A stretch of DNA of 15,028 bases from contig DCPV01000186.1 in assembly GCA_002323775.1 (NCBI GenBank), forward strand, positions 421-15,448, given 5' to 3'. Shown in pieces: positions 1-7,446 of the stretch (the stretch's first letter is position 1; every line of letters begins with the position of its first letter). This DNA is from Firmicutes bacterium UBA1535 (lineage in GTDB: Bacteria > Bacillota > Clostridia > Tissierellales > Sedimentibacteraceae). The position numbers were made by a program, and so were the translations under genes. A model generated the notes under the pieces. That model saw nothing but the letters and a program-made list of their open reading frames with translations, did no database searches and had not been told where the DNA came from.

Positions 1-465
1 TGCAATAGCAACTCTTTGCTGTTGTCCGCCTGAGAGCTGATTAGGCAAATGGTGCATTCTGTCCTTTAAACCTACAAGCTCTAAGGATTTTTCTGAAAGC
101 TCTTTTCGCATCTTAGCGTTTAATCCTCTGTATATTAGAGGAATTTCAACATTTTTTTGTGCTGATAACTTAGGCAGCAGGTGAAAATTTTGAAATACAA
201 ATCCTATAAATTCATTTCGTATCTCTGACATCTTCGAATCACTTAGCTTTTCAACTTTATGATTTGATAATTCATAAGTACCACCCGATGGTTTATCCAA
301 ACAGCCTATTAAATTTAGCAGCGTTGACTTACCTGATCCAGACGGACCCATGATTGATAAGAACTCACCACTAACTACTCTAAAATTAATATTTTTCAAA
401 GCTTCAACCTGGATAATCCCAGATTTATACAGCTTTGAGATATCCTTCATATTGATTATATCCAT
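1..465 (-). CDS. ABC transporter ATP-binding protein, MacB/LolD type (3' end outside window)
   Basis: This is the ATPase subunit of an ABC system of the MacB/LolD/YknY class, which usually works with a FtsX-like permease in efflux or cell-envelope tasks. 155 codons are visible; the C-terminal part with Walker B lies before base 1. Seen: Walker A GPSGSGKST at residues 40-48, a Q-loop in FVFQNFHLLP, and the signature LSGGQQQR at 144-151. The MacB-type stretch IPLIYRG lies between Q-loop and signature. The ATG at 465 is chosen because TAA lies two codons upstream in frame. An AGGAGG site at 479-484 is 13 bases away, a little far. A six-codon ORF starting at 476 overlaps the start but sits only 2 bases from that site, so it is probably not translated. 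The gene follows the terminator at 507-540. Subfamily and substrate are inferred only. Confidence 0.9.
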   Translation of the reverse strand, partial: MDIINMKDISKLYKSGIIQVEALKNINFRVVSGEFLSIMGPSGSGKSTLLNLIGCLDKPSGGTYELSNHKVEKLSDSKMSEIRNEFIGFVFQNFHLLPKLSAQKNVEIPLIYRGLNAKMRKELSEKSLELVGLKDRMHHLPNQLSGGQQQRVAIA

Positions 466-506
466 AATTTAAGCATATCCTCCTTTACATTCACTCTATA
501 ATGACG

Positions 507-540
507 AAAAAAATTTGAAAAAGTTTCATAATTTTCAAAT
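507..540 (-). terminator. Rho-independent terminator after the kinase-like gene
   Basis: On the minus strand a 9-bp stem (ATTTGAAAA with TTTTCAAAT, 513-521 and 532-540) and a 10-base loop are followed by six T. Just before it, and overlapping the stop codon of the kinase-like gene, is a second perfect hairpin with a 12-bp A/T stem (541-552 with 557-568, loop ATCT). Together they should end the operon before the ABC ATPase gene. Confidence 0.6.
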
Positions 541-563
541 AATAATTTATTTATCTAAATAAA

Positions 564-2324
564 TTATTTCATTACGTCAACGCTTATATTATCTATCCAA
601 ATCTTATTTTCCCCTGCAAATTCAAGGTATAAGTTAACTCTATCTATTTTCTCAGTCCCTACTGATATATCTTTTTGAATCCATATATCATCTTGTATTG
701 AAATTTTAGCGCTTGCATTTGTTACGATTTTATTATCTTTATATACCTCTACCACCAATTTAGCATCTAAATCTTTAAATGCCTTAAATTTTGCCGATAT
801 TGCTACTGTATCATTTAGCATATAACTTAGCTTTTCATTAGTGAAATCTACTACTGCAAAAAGTACTTTTGCTGTTTCGGCGCTATCATTTTCAACCAGC
901 AATGAACTGTTTCCTGTACTGAAAACCTCTGTGCTTACGCTGGCAAGCTTTCCTGTATATCCTATTTTCTTTATAAGCTCATCATTAAAATATAATTTAG
1001 AATCGTTATTATCAGGATTTATATTTGGTTTATCAGGATTTGAAGAATTATCATCCGGTTTATTGCTATCATCAGGCTTATTATTGTCAACCGTACCTAT
1101 ATTGTTTCCATTATCTACGTTGTCACCACTTACTGGCTCGCTTTTCCCAAAAAGACTTTTAATCACAAAAAAACCAACTGCTAAGATAAAAATCCCCATA
1201 ATGATTGGTATAGCAAATTTCATAAAATTTTTAGTTCTTTCACTTTTTTCGCTATCCTCTATAACGTTATTTCTATTAGCAACTGCATCACTTAAAAATA
1301 TATCAATTATATTTGAATCATCTTCTGTTGATGAATCAGCAAGTTCAGAAGATTCAGAAGATGAATTCTCGTCATCCGCCGATAAATCTTCAAACTCATC
1401 CAATGACACTTCCTCTGAGTTGATAAGCACCTTGTCCTCAGAATTATCAGCAGACAATAAATCAGGGTCTTCCAATATCCCATCTTCTAATAGCTCGTCT
1501 CTTAATATTTCAAAAGAAAGTTCATCAGACAAACCAGAAGGTACAATTACTGCCGCCTTGTTTGATTTCTCAGGTTTATCATCATTTTCAATTGCAGACT
1601 TGGCCTTATTTCTAAGCTCTGTATAATTTTCAGCATCTAATATTTTTTTATCAATCACGCATGAATCAGTCTTGCAATTAATAAGGCTGTATATTGGCGA
1701 GTTTTCAAGCTCTTTTAATGTATCTTTAGGGTGAAAGTATTCTCTTGTTAAGCATTTAACTATTATTTTTAAAACATCTGGCGCTATAGTGTCTGAAATA
1801 TTATAGTCAACTATATCTTCTTTAGAAAAAATGTAATGGATTATTTTTCCAACGTTTTTGTACGAATAATTGTCAGACAAGTCATACTCATCCTTAAATT
1901 CAAAATAACCATTAACAAATAAAACATTATCCTCGTCAACACTTAAATTATCAAAGCTTAATATTTTATATTGAAGTAAATCTGTAGTATTGTATATTTG
2001 TATAAAAAGATTTATGAGTTGCTGAGTTAATGAAAATTGTTGCTTTAGTGTTAAAGTATTACTATCTATGTAGTCTTTTAAAAGTTTTTGATTATTTAAT
2101 TCATGAAGTTTTGTAACTATATATAATCTATCATGTGTTTTCTGGCATTTAACTATATTAGAATTAAGAGAACTCAAGGTATTTGCATCAATTAATTTCA
2201 TTAATTTTGGATTATATATTATATTATAAATATAATTTTCACCAGTCTTTATTTCCTTGCACTCTACTATCCTCTGACATTCATTTTCATATATAGATTT
2301 TATTACTTCAAAGTTACTATCCAT
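564..2324 (-). CDS. Degenerate protein kinase-like, single-pass membrane protein with C-terminal beta-sandwich-like domain
   Basis: 586 residues in four parts. Residues 1 to about 215 have the spacing of a small bacterial kinase fold, but the catalytic loop region (LSFDNLSVDEDNVLFVNG, about 122-139) has neither HRD nor DFG, so I call it a pseudokinase-like domain with caution. Residues about 265-365 are a very acidic, Ser/Asp/Glu-rich linker. Residues 369-391 form one membrane helix, followed by an Asn/Asp/Pro-rich linker with NKPDD-like repeats (about 398-440). Residues about 445-586 resemble a jelly-roll carbohydrate-binding domain, with FSTGNSSLLVEN and a closing IWIDNISVDV typical of CBM4/9-like folds. 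The topology would put the kinase-like part inside and the beta domain outside. The ATG at 2324 has a CCTCCT-complement site 6 bases upstream. It is second in an operon with the stress-like gene. The function is unknown. Confidence 0.75.
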   Translation of the reverse strand: MDSNFEVIKSIYENECQRIVECKEIKTGENYIYNIIYNPKLMKLIDANTLSSLNSNIVKCQKTHDRLYIVTKLHELNNQKLLKDYIDSNTLTLKQQFSLTQQLINLFIQIYNTTDLLQYKILSFDNLSVDEDNVLFVNGYFEFKDEYDLSDNYSYKNVGKIIHYIFSKEDIVDYNISDTIAPDVLKIIVKCLTREYFHPKDTLKELENSPIYSLINCKTDSCVIDKKILDAENYTELRNKAKSAIENDDKPEKSNKAAVIVPSGLSDELSFEILRDELLEDGILEDPDLLSADNSEDKVLINSEEVSLDEFEDLSADDENSSSESSELADSSTEDDSNIIDIFLSDAVANRNNVIEDSEKSERTKNFMKFAIPIIMGIFILAVGFFVIKSLFGKSEPVSGDNVDNGNNIGTVDNNKPDDSNKPDDNSSNPDKPNINPDNNDSKLYFNDELIKKIGYTGKLASVSTEVFSTGNSSLLVENDSAETAKVLFAVVDFTNEKLSYMLNDTVAISAKFKAFKDLDAKLVVEVYKDNKIVTNASAKISIQDDIWIQKDISVGTEKIDRVNLYLEFAGENKIWIDNISVDVMK

Positions 2325-2352
2325 ATATTTCCTCCTCTGAAAATTTCTCCAT

Positions 2353-2374
2353 AGAGTGAAACCTGTTTCACTCT
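2353..2374 (-). other. Perfect intercistronic hairpin
   Basis: A perfect 10-bp inverted repeat (AGAGTGAAAC at 2353-2362, GTTTCACTCT at 2365-2374) begins directly after the stop codon of the stress-like gene. No T-run follows on the minus strand, so it is more likely an RNA-stabilising or processing hairpin, or a weak attenuator, than a full terminator. Confidence 0.5.
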
Positions 2375-2749
2375 TTATACAATAACAAATTGAATTTCTG
2401 ATAATTTTTTTCTTAATTTTTGTTCAAAATTTTTTGTTGCTGTTATATCTGTTGCACTTCCCATGACAACATGTGATATCTCTTTTTCTAATGCAAAATC
2501 AACCAATGTATTGATAACATTCTTTGATCTTTTTACAACTAAATCAGCACCTAATTCTTTAGTTATTTCAAATAAATATTCAAGTGCATCTCCATCGCTT
2601 AAATTAAACAAAAGCTTATCATTTTCATTTACTACGTGTATTACATATAGTGAGGAAGACTCTGCTTCCTTAGAAATTTCATATCCTGTCTTTATAAGCT
2701 TCTCGCAAGTTTTTTGCTGTGTAACGCAAACCATAATGTTTTTTAGCAT
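2375..2749 (-). CDS. Universal stress protein (UspA)-like small protein
   Basis: 124 residues with the alternating strand/helix pattern of a UspA/KdpD-type stress domain. The start KNIMVCVTQQKTCEKLIKTG is strand 1 and helix 1; SSLYVIHVV is strand 2, ISHVVMGSA is strand 4, and FVIV is the last strand. The classic ATP motif G-2X-G-9X-G-S/T is incomplete: after VMGSATD no second Gly follows at the expected place, so it is probably of the non-ATP-binding kind. The length is slightly short for the family (about 140). The ATG at 2749 is kept because TAG lies in frame three codons upstream. GGAGG at 2764-2768 is 14 bases away. It is first in an operon with the kinase-like gene. Role inferred from fold only. 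Confidence 0.75.
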   Translation of the reverse strand: MLKNIMVCVTQQKTCEKLIKTGYEISKEAESSSLYVIHVVNENDKLLFNLSDGDALEYLFEITKELGADLVVKRSKNVINTLVDFALEKEISHVVMGSATDITATKNFEQKLRKKLSEIQFVIV

Positions 2750-2800
2750 ATCTTTCTACTTTACCTCCACATATATTCTTCACAAAAAACCATATAACTT

Positions 2801-2829
2801 ATTATATTATATTATTTTATTATTTTCAA
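2801..2829 (-). promoter_or_regulatory. Sigma-A-type promoter of the stress-like/kinase-like operon
   Basis: TTGAAA at 2824-2829, 17-base spacer, TATAAT at 2801-2806 on the minus strand. The predicted start of transcription is about 45 bases before the ATG of the stress-like gene. Confidence 0.7.
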
Positions 2830-2903
2830 GAATAATAAAAAATTTTATTTTTTATTGTTTTATTATATAAAATTTATAAAATATTTGTCGTATTTTGTGA
2901 TAA

Positions 2904-2940
2904 TAAAAAAACAATATATTATTTTGTATTAATATATTGT
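2904..2940 (-). terminator. Terminator of the Sec tRNA gene
   Basis: An 11-bp A/T-rich stem (ACAATATATTA with TAATATATTGT, 2911-2921 and 2930-2940) and an 8-base loop are followed on the minus strand by a run of T at 2905-2910. It lies about 30 bases downstream of the tRNA 3' end and ahead of the promoter at 2801-2829. Confidence 0.65.
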
Positions 2941-2970
2941 CTAAATCCACTGATAAATCAGACTTTAATT

Positions 2971-3068
2971 TGGCGGGAATATGTGGGAATCGAACCCACC
3001 TAGGACGCTATTAACGCCCAACAACTAGTTTTGAAGACTAGGAGGCACACCAGCACCCATCTACTCCC
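2971..3068 (-). tRNA. selC: Selenocysteine tRNA, anticodon TCA
   Basis: 98 bases including an encoded CCA, the unusual length of bacterial tRNA-Sec. Anticodon stem CTAGT/ACTAG frames the loop CTTCAAA, anticodon TCA at 3032-3034. Other hallmarks seen are a 6-bp D stem (GGGTGC with GTGCCT, including wobbles), a long extra arm, T arm GTGGG-TTCGATT-CCCAC, and discriminator G. The 5' end GGGAGTA pairs with the 3' TATTCCC; the eighth acceptor pair would be G-A and looks mismatched. This tRNA is charged with Ser, converted to Sec by SelA and delivered by SelB to UGA codons with a SECIS. It has its own promoter and terminator and lies downstream of the response regulator. Confidence 0.97.
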
Positions 3069-3083
3069 ATAAAAACAAAATTC

Positions 3084-3112
3084 AGTATAGCATATAACTT
3101 AAATATAATCAA
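3084..3112 (-). promoter_or_regulatory. Promoter of the Sec tRNA gene
   Basis: TTGATT at 3107-3112, 17-base spacer, TATACT at 3084-3089 with a TGC just before it (extended -10). The tRNA 5' end is about 15 bases beyond the -10 box. The -35 box is inside the right arm of the hairpin at 3102-3148. Confidence 0.65.
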
Positions 3113-3148
3113 CTACAAAATTTTGGTAATTTTACAGTTGATTATATT
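3102..3148 (-). terminator. Long hairpin after the response regulator gene (probable terminator)
   Basis: A perfect 13-bp arm pair (3102-3114 with 3136-3148), a 2x2 internal loop and a further 6-bp stem (AAAATT with AATTTT) close on a TTGGT loop. It begins 4 bases after the response regulator stop codon. The base of the stem is A/T-only, but no long T-run follows, so termination may be partial. It overlaps the Sec tRNA promoter. Confidence 0.5.
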
Positions 3149-3152
3149 ATCT

Positions 3153-3857
3153 TTAGCACTCTTTTCTATAATAATACCCAGAGCCCCACTTTGTAAGTAT
3201 ATATTTATATTTGTTTACTTTATCAAATTCCTCATATTCTTTTTCAATCTTTTCTCTTAGACGCCGAATGTGAACGTCTACTGTTCTTAAGTCTCCAAAA
3301 TACTCATATCCCCATACAAGTTCAAGCAACTCCTCACGAGAGTAAATTTTCCCAGGATTTGAAGCAAGCAATAAAAGCAAGTCAAATTCCTTTGCAGTCA
3401 AATTAATTTCCTCATTGTTTAAGCTGACCTTGCGTCCCAATGTATTGATAACAAAATCATCAATTCGCATAGTTTGCTCACCTGTTTTTTGGTTATTTTG
3501 TTTTGTTCTTCTTAAAACAGCTTTAATTCTAGCTTTTAATTCCAGAATATTATACGGTTTTGTGACATAGTCATCAGCACCATATTCTAAGCCAAGAATT
3601 TTATTCATATCTTCGCATTTAGAAGTTAGCAGAATTATAGGTACGTTATTCTTTTCTCTAATTTTTTGACATATTTCAAGTCCATCAACATCTGGTAAAA
3701 CCAACTCTAATAATATGATATCGAAACTACCATCATTCAAAGCATTCAAAGCGTTCATACCATCAAATACTGTTTCTACTTCGTATCCGTCCTGTTCTAA
3801 GCTGTATTTTAGGTTTTTAACCATTACAAGCTCACTATCAACCAGCAAGACCTTCAT
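3153..3857 (-). CDS. OmpR/PhoB-family response regulator with degenerate receiver
   Basis: 234 residues: receiver domain at 1 to about 118 and winged-helix DNA-binding domain at about 133-234. Key receiver sites: the acidic pocket is D7-S8 (usually two acids), the phosphoacceptor position in LLELVLPD is E51 instead of Asp, while T78 and K100 (VTKP) are kept. This predicts little or no Asp phosphorylation, with possible locked activity. The C-terminal LTAKEFDLLLLLASNPG and GDLRTVDVHIRRLREKIE are typical of the PhoB effector domain. The ATG at 3857 is chosen because KVLLVDSE is the normal receiver start and a GGGGGA site lies 8 bases upstream; a longer frame back to 3962 adds non-family residues and would run through the promoter. 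No histidine kinase is nearby. It lies between selB and selC. Its target is unknown. Confidence 0.92.
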   Translation of the reverse strand: MKVLLVDSELVMVKNLKYSLEQDGYEVETVFDGMNALNALNDGSFDIILLELVLPDVDGLEICQKIREKNNVPIILLTSKCEDMNKILGLEYGADDYVTKPYNILELKARIKAVLRRTKQNNQKTGEQTMRIDDFVINTLGRKVSLNNEEINLTAKEFDLLLLLASNPGKIYSREELLELVWGYEYFGDLRTVDVHIRRLREKIEKEYEEFDKVNKYKYILTKWGSGYYYRKEC

Positions 3858-3869
3858 TATTACTTCCCC

Positions 3870-3891
3870 CAGAACTATTCCAGAACTATTT
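3870..3891 (-). repeat. Tandem 11-bp direct repeat in the response regulator leader
   Basis: CAGAACTATTC at 3870-3880 is followed at once by CAGAACTATTT at 3881-3891, 10 of 11 bases identical. PhoB-family regulators commonly bind head-to-tail 11-bp repeats. The site would be at about +16 to +37 from the predicted start of transcription, suited to self-repression. Operator role is inferred. Confidence 0.45.
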
Positions 3892-3912
3892 CTAAAATTT
3901 ATATATATTATA

Positions 3913-3941
3913 ATACTAACCTTTATTAAAAATTTTGTCAA
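3913..3941 (-). promoter_or_regulatory. Promoter of the response regulator gene
   Basis: A perfect -35 box TTGACA at 3936-3941, 17-base spacer, and a -10 box TAGTAT at 3913-3918. It lies in the 135-base gap after selB, so the regulator can be transcribed independently of the sel operon. Confidence 0.6.
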
Positions 3942-3992
3942 GAAATAAAAACAATAAAACATAAATAAAAAGCTTTATAAGTCTTTCGATAT

Positions 3993-5915
3993 TTACGCAA
4001 GCTTATTCAAAATTCTATCATTTTCAACACGTTTAGTGATTTTTGCATTATCAAAATATTCTAAAAGTGTTATCGAACTTTTTCTACTCGTATTCAATAA
4101 ATCTCTATATTCAGCAGCTGATATTTTATTATTTTTTTGTAAATAGTCAACTAAAAGACTTTTTGCTGTATTCATAATCTTATCACTTGTGAAAGTATCG
4201 TCAGCAATCTTTATAATTTGCCCCAATTCAATCATTGATATTAAAATATCTTCAACGCTCATTGTATCCTTATCAAGTGCAATAACATCATTTAACTTAA
4301 CAAAATTAAATTCTGAAGATGAAACATATTTTTCAATTTTTCCTTTAATTAAATTATATTTTTCATCCCTCTTTATTTCAAATCCAAAAATTGATAGAAA
4401 ATCATTGCTTTGAGATATAGAATCCTTTGAAATCATATTATTTACTATTTCATCAAAGACATTTTGCTTTATTTTACCAAAAAATTTAGTTTTTATCTCA
4501 GATTTTTTTATACCAACTTTATATGGATTTTTTTTATTAAACTCTCCTATGAAGTTTAATATTTTTGTTTCAATGTCTCTTTCATACGATTTATGCCAAA
4601 TATAGCTATCATTTTTAAGTCTAATTACAGTTATTTTTCCTTCTTTTTCCAATTCCAAAACGTTTAAATTTATTTCTTCAACCGACATTGCAGTTATTTT
4701 TGCTAATTCGTTAATAGAAGGAAGTACGGAGCTATTTTCCTTTATTATATTTTCTGTTACTTCGGTATTAGAGCCTTTTTCCTTGAGTTTTAAGCTTTCT
4801 ATTAAATTATCATTAGCCCTGCTTTTTTTATTAGGAACTGGTTCAATAATTTCTCCCCCGCCTATTGTTTCCATTGGCGAATAAAATCTAAGTATAAATT
4901 TATCTCCTCGTCTGACAGCTATTTCTTCTTCAAGTCTAAGCTGTGCATAACAGCTTTCTCCTGGAGTTAAGTTTTCTTTATCAAGCAAAACAATTCTGCA
5001 TAAAACCTCACTCGTACCTGTATATAAATGCAATCTGCTTCTATTTTCTACAATTCTCTTTGAGCTTTTTAATAAGTTTATTTTAACATCGAGCATCATT
5101 GTATTTTTCATGCTATTAACTGGAGCAAGCACACAACCTCTGTAAAGCTCTGTTTTTTTTATATTAGACAGGTTTATAGCTGCTCTTTGACCTGCAAAGC
5201 AAGTTTCTGCATCTGAATTATGAACTTGTATGTTTCTTACCTTACATATTTTACCGATAGGATAAACCTCTAATTCATCACCCTTTTTTATTGTACCAGA
5301 TATCAATGTCCCTGTAATTACCGTTCCAAAGCCTGAAATTGTAAATGCTCTATCTATAGGAAGTCTTGGGATTGTATAGATATCTCGTTCATTGACAGTA
5401 TCACTTGTCATGCTTTGTATAACATCAACAAGCTCCTTGATTCCTTTTCCACTTGTTGATGAAACTTCTACCATAGGCGAATTTGCCAAAAATGTATCCG
5501 CTAGTTCTTCTTTTATATCTTCTTTAATTAGCTCAAGCCAATCCGAATCAACTAAATCACATTTTGTCAGTACAACTATTCCATTTTTTATACCGAGTAA
5601 GTTAAGAATGTTTATATGTTCTTGCGTCTGTGGCATTATACCTTCATCAGCAGCTATAACCAATAGTACCAAATCCATACCAATAACACCAGCAAGCATA
5701 TTTTTGATAAATTTTTCATGTCCGGGAACATCAATTATTCCTATTCTGTTTCCATTAGGTAAGTCAAAATAAGCGAAGCCTAAATCAATTGTAATTCCTC
5801 GCTTTTTCTCCTCCTCCCATCTATCTGTATCCTTGCCGCTTAAGGCTTTAATCAAGGTTGTCTTACCATGGTCAATATGCCCGGCAGTTCCAATTATTAT
5901 GTTTTTCATATTCAT
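3993..5915 (-). CDS. selB: Selenocysteine-specific elongation factor SelB
   Basis: 640 residues, normal length. This GTPase brings Sec-tRNA to the ribosome at UGA codons by binding the SECIS hairpin with its C-terminal winged helices. Seen: GTP-binding P-loop [12 protein letters not shown] (9-20), DVPGH (62-66), and TKCD (117-120, NKxD equivalent). EF-Tu-like beta domains follow to about 360, with [13 protein letters not shown] typical of SelB domain III. A set of winged-helix modules fills about 390-640. The ATG at 5915 (or 5909) gives the usual N-terminus, but no clear ribosome binding site lies before it; a structured leader at 5931-5976 does. It is last in the comEA-selD-selA-selB operon, 102 bases after selA. 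Confidence 0.97.
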   Translation of the reverse strand: MNMKNIIIGTAGHIDHGKTTLIKALSGKDTDRWEEEKKRGITIDLGFAYFDLPNGNRIGIIDVPGHEKFIKNMLAGVIGMDLVLLVIAADEGIMPQTQEHINILNLLGIKNGIVVLTKCDLVDSDWLELIKEDIKEELADTFLANSPMVEVSSTSGKGIKELVDVIQSMTSDTVNERDIYTIPRLPIDRAFTISGFGTVITGTLISGTIKKGDELEVYPIGKICKVRNIQVHNSDAETCFAGQRAAINLSNIKKTELYRGCVLAPVNSMKNTMMLDVKINLLKSSKRIVENRSRLHLYTGTSEVLCRIVLLDKENLTPGESCYAQLRLEEEIAVRRGDKFILRFYSPMETIGGGEIIEPVPNKKSRANDNLIESLKLKEKGSNTEVTENIIKENSSVLPSINELAKITAMSVEEINLNVLELEKEGKITVIRLKNDSYIWHKSYERDIETKILNFIGEFNKKNPYKVGIKKSEIKTKFFGKIKQNVFDEIVNNMISKDSISQSNDFLSIFGFEIKRDEKYNLIKGKIEKYVSSSEFNFVKLNDVIALDKDTMSVEDILISMIELGQIIKIADDTFTSDKIMNTAKSLLVDYLQKNNKISAAEYRDLLNTSRKSSITLLEYFDNAKITKRVENDRILNKLA

Positions 5916-5930
5916 ACCAATGCACCGATT

Positions 5931-5976
5931 GAATAAGAACCCATGTAAAATTTGTACATGGGCTCGGTACTTATCC
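5931..5976 (-). promoter_or_regulatory. Structured leader just before selB
   Basis: On the minus strand a 7-bp outer stem (GGATAAG with CTTATTC, one G-U pair) and a perfect 8-bp inner stem (CCCATGTA with TACATGGG, loop CAAATTT) end 15 bases before the selB ATG. No T-run follows, so it is not a usual terminator. The loop has no G, so it does not match the bacterial SECIS rule. Possible roles are mRNA processing or translational control of selB, which lacks a Shine-Dalgarno sequence. Confidence 0.5.
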
Positions 5977-6017
5977 TTTTTTCTTTATTTGTTATTTTTC
6001 AAGACGATATTTAACTG

Positions 6018-7424
6018 CTACGCAAATAATAAAGCACCAACAATACTGTTTGCAAGTATATCTAATTCGGATTTTTTTACAGTTCTCATATCAAGAATTG
6101 CCTTATCATCAGAAATTCTTATTACTACATCAAAATTTCTCAATCTTTTTTCAAATAAGGCTGTAGTGATATTTTTAGGTTTTATTGAAACACATCTGCT
6201 CTTGATTCTCTCCAATGGCAATGAGCCACCGCCAATCTGCGAAAAGCAATCCTCAATATTTATTTCAGCAAGCTCATGTATGTCCTTTATTTTGTAATAT
6301 AAATATCCTGCATGTGCTTCAAGTTCACTGATATCCTCTGTTATCATTTTCAACACAGGTATATTTTTTATAGCATTTTCTTCATTGATATACTCATGAA
6401 ATACTGCTTCTAGTGCTGTTGCTGTAAATTTATCTATCCTCATTGCCCTTGTCAATGGATTTTTTTTCATTTTGCTGATGTATTCTTTTTTACCAACTAT
6501 TATTCCTGCCTGTGGTCCACCTAAAAGCTTGTCACCACTAAAGCACACAACATCTGCACCATTCTTTATTGATTCCTGAACAGTAGGCTCATAGCTTAAT
6601 CCATATTTGCTTAAATCAATCAGAACTCCGCTCCCAATATCTTCTATAAGTGGAATATTGTGTTTTTTACTAAGCTCTGACAACTCTTTGATAGAAACAT
6701 CTTCTGTAAATCCAACTATTTTATAATTGCTTGTATGTACCTTTAAAATAGCATTAGTTTCTTCATTAATAGCATTTTCGTAATCTCTTAAATGGGTTTT
6801 ATTTGTTGTACCTATTTCAACTAATTTAGAGCCGCTTTGCGACATGACATCAGGCACTCTAAACGAGCCTCCGATTTCTACAAGCTCACCTCTTGAAACT
6901 ATAACCTCTTTATCTTTAGCCATCGTACTCAGAATTAGCATAACTGCGGCAGCATTGTTATTTACAGCCATAGCAGCCTCTGCACCAGTTATCCTGCATA
7001 CAATGTCCTCAAAGTGAGAATATCTCTCACCTCTTTCACCAGCCTCAATATCATATTCGAGATTGGAATATCCTGTAACAATCTCTTTTAATCTATTAGC
7101 GATTTTTTCAGATATAACAGCTCTTCCCAAATTTGTGTGAAGTATAGTCCCTGTTGCATTTATGACCTTTCTTACGTTAAGTTGTGTAATTTTTCCTACT
7201 TTCATCGAGATATCATCAATTAAATTATCAATTTTCTGAGATATTTCATCTTCTGAGATACTTGAATCACTTGTTAAAATAAAATTTCTTAATTCCTCTG
7301 TTTTTTCTCTTATTATATCAACAACAAGCTCTCTGTCACTATTATTGATTAATTCTTTTATTTCTTCATACTCAATCAATAAATCTACCTTTGGAATTTT
7401 TCTTAAAAAAGCATTTTTATCCAT
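6018..7424 (-). CDS. selA: L-seryl-tRNA(Sec) selenium transferase SelA
   Basis: 468 residues, full length. A pyridoxal-phosphate enzyme that converts Ser-tRNA(Sec) to Sec-tRNA(Sec) using selenophosphate. Seen: an N-terminal tRNA-binding domain (start [11 protein letters not shown], typical), [12 protein letters not shown] at 91-102, VNNNAAAV at 154-161, and EDIGSG at 261-266. The cofactor lysine is K299 in [12 protein letters not shown]. The ATG at 7424 has only a weak GGG site upstream. It lies 22 bases after selD, so translation may be coupled. The next gene is selB. Confidence 0.97.
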   Translation of the reverse strand: MDKNAFLRKIPKVDLLIEYEEIKELINNSDRELVVDIIREKTEELRNFILTSDSSISEDEISQKIDNLIDDISMKVGKITQLNVRKVINATGTILHTNLGRAVISEKIANRLKEIVTGYSNLEYDIEAGERGERYSHFEDIVCRITGAEAAMAVNNNAAAVMLILSTMAKDKEVIVSRGELVEIGGSFRVPDVMSQSGSKLVEIGTTNKTHLRDYENAINEETNAILKVHTSNYKIVGFTEDVSIKELSELSKKHNIPLIEDIGSGVLIDLSKYGLSYEPTVQESIKNGADVVCFSGDKLLGGPQAGIIVGKKEYISKMKKNPLTRAMRIDKFTATALEAVFHEYINEENAIKNIPVLKMITEDISELEAHAGYLYYKIKDIHELAEINIEDCFSQIGGGSLPLERIKSRCVSIKPKNITTALFEKRLRNFDVVIRISDDKAILDMRTVKKSELDILANSIVGALLFA

Positions 7425-7446
7425 AAATATTATACCCTTTTTTCAA

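Noticed and set aside
841..1626. Long open frame on the plus strand opposite the kinase-like gene
   Set aside because: It mirrors the Ser/Asp/Glu-rich linker, gives a low-complexity Ser-rich protein, and has no ribosome binding site. It is a shadow frame.
3858..3962. Longer response regulator N-terminus
   Set aside because: The extra 35 residues are not receiver-like and would span the promoter and tandem repeat; the ATG at 3857 has its own ribosome site.
3970..4004. AAGCTT pair after selB as a terminator
   Set aside because: The stem is only 6 bp with a loop of more than 20 bases, and AAGCTT is self-complementary. Too weak to call, although some T-rich sequence follows.
5940..5962. Hairpin before selB as a SECIS element
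   Set aside because: The loop CAAATTT has no G near its start and no in-frame TGA lies at the required distance upstream.
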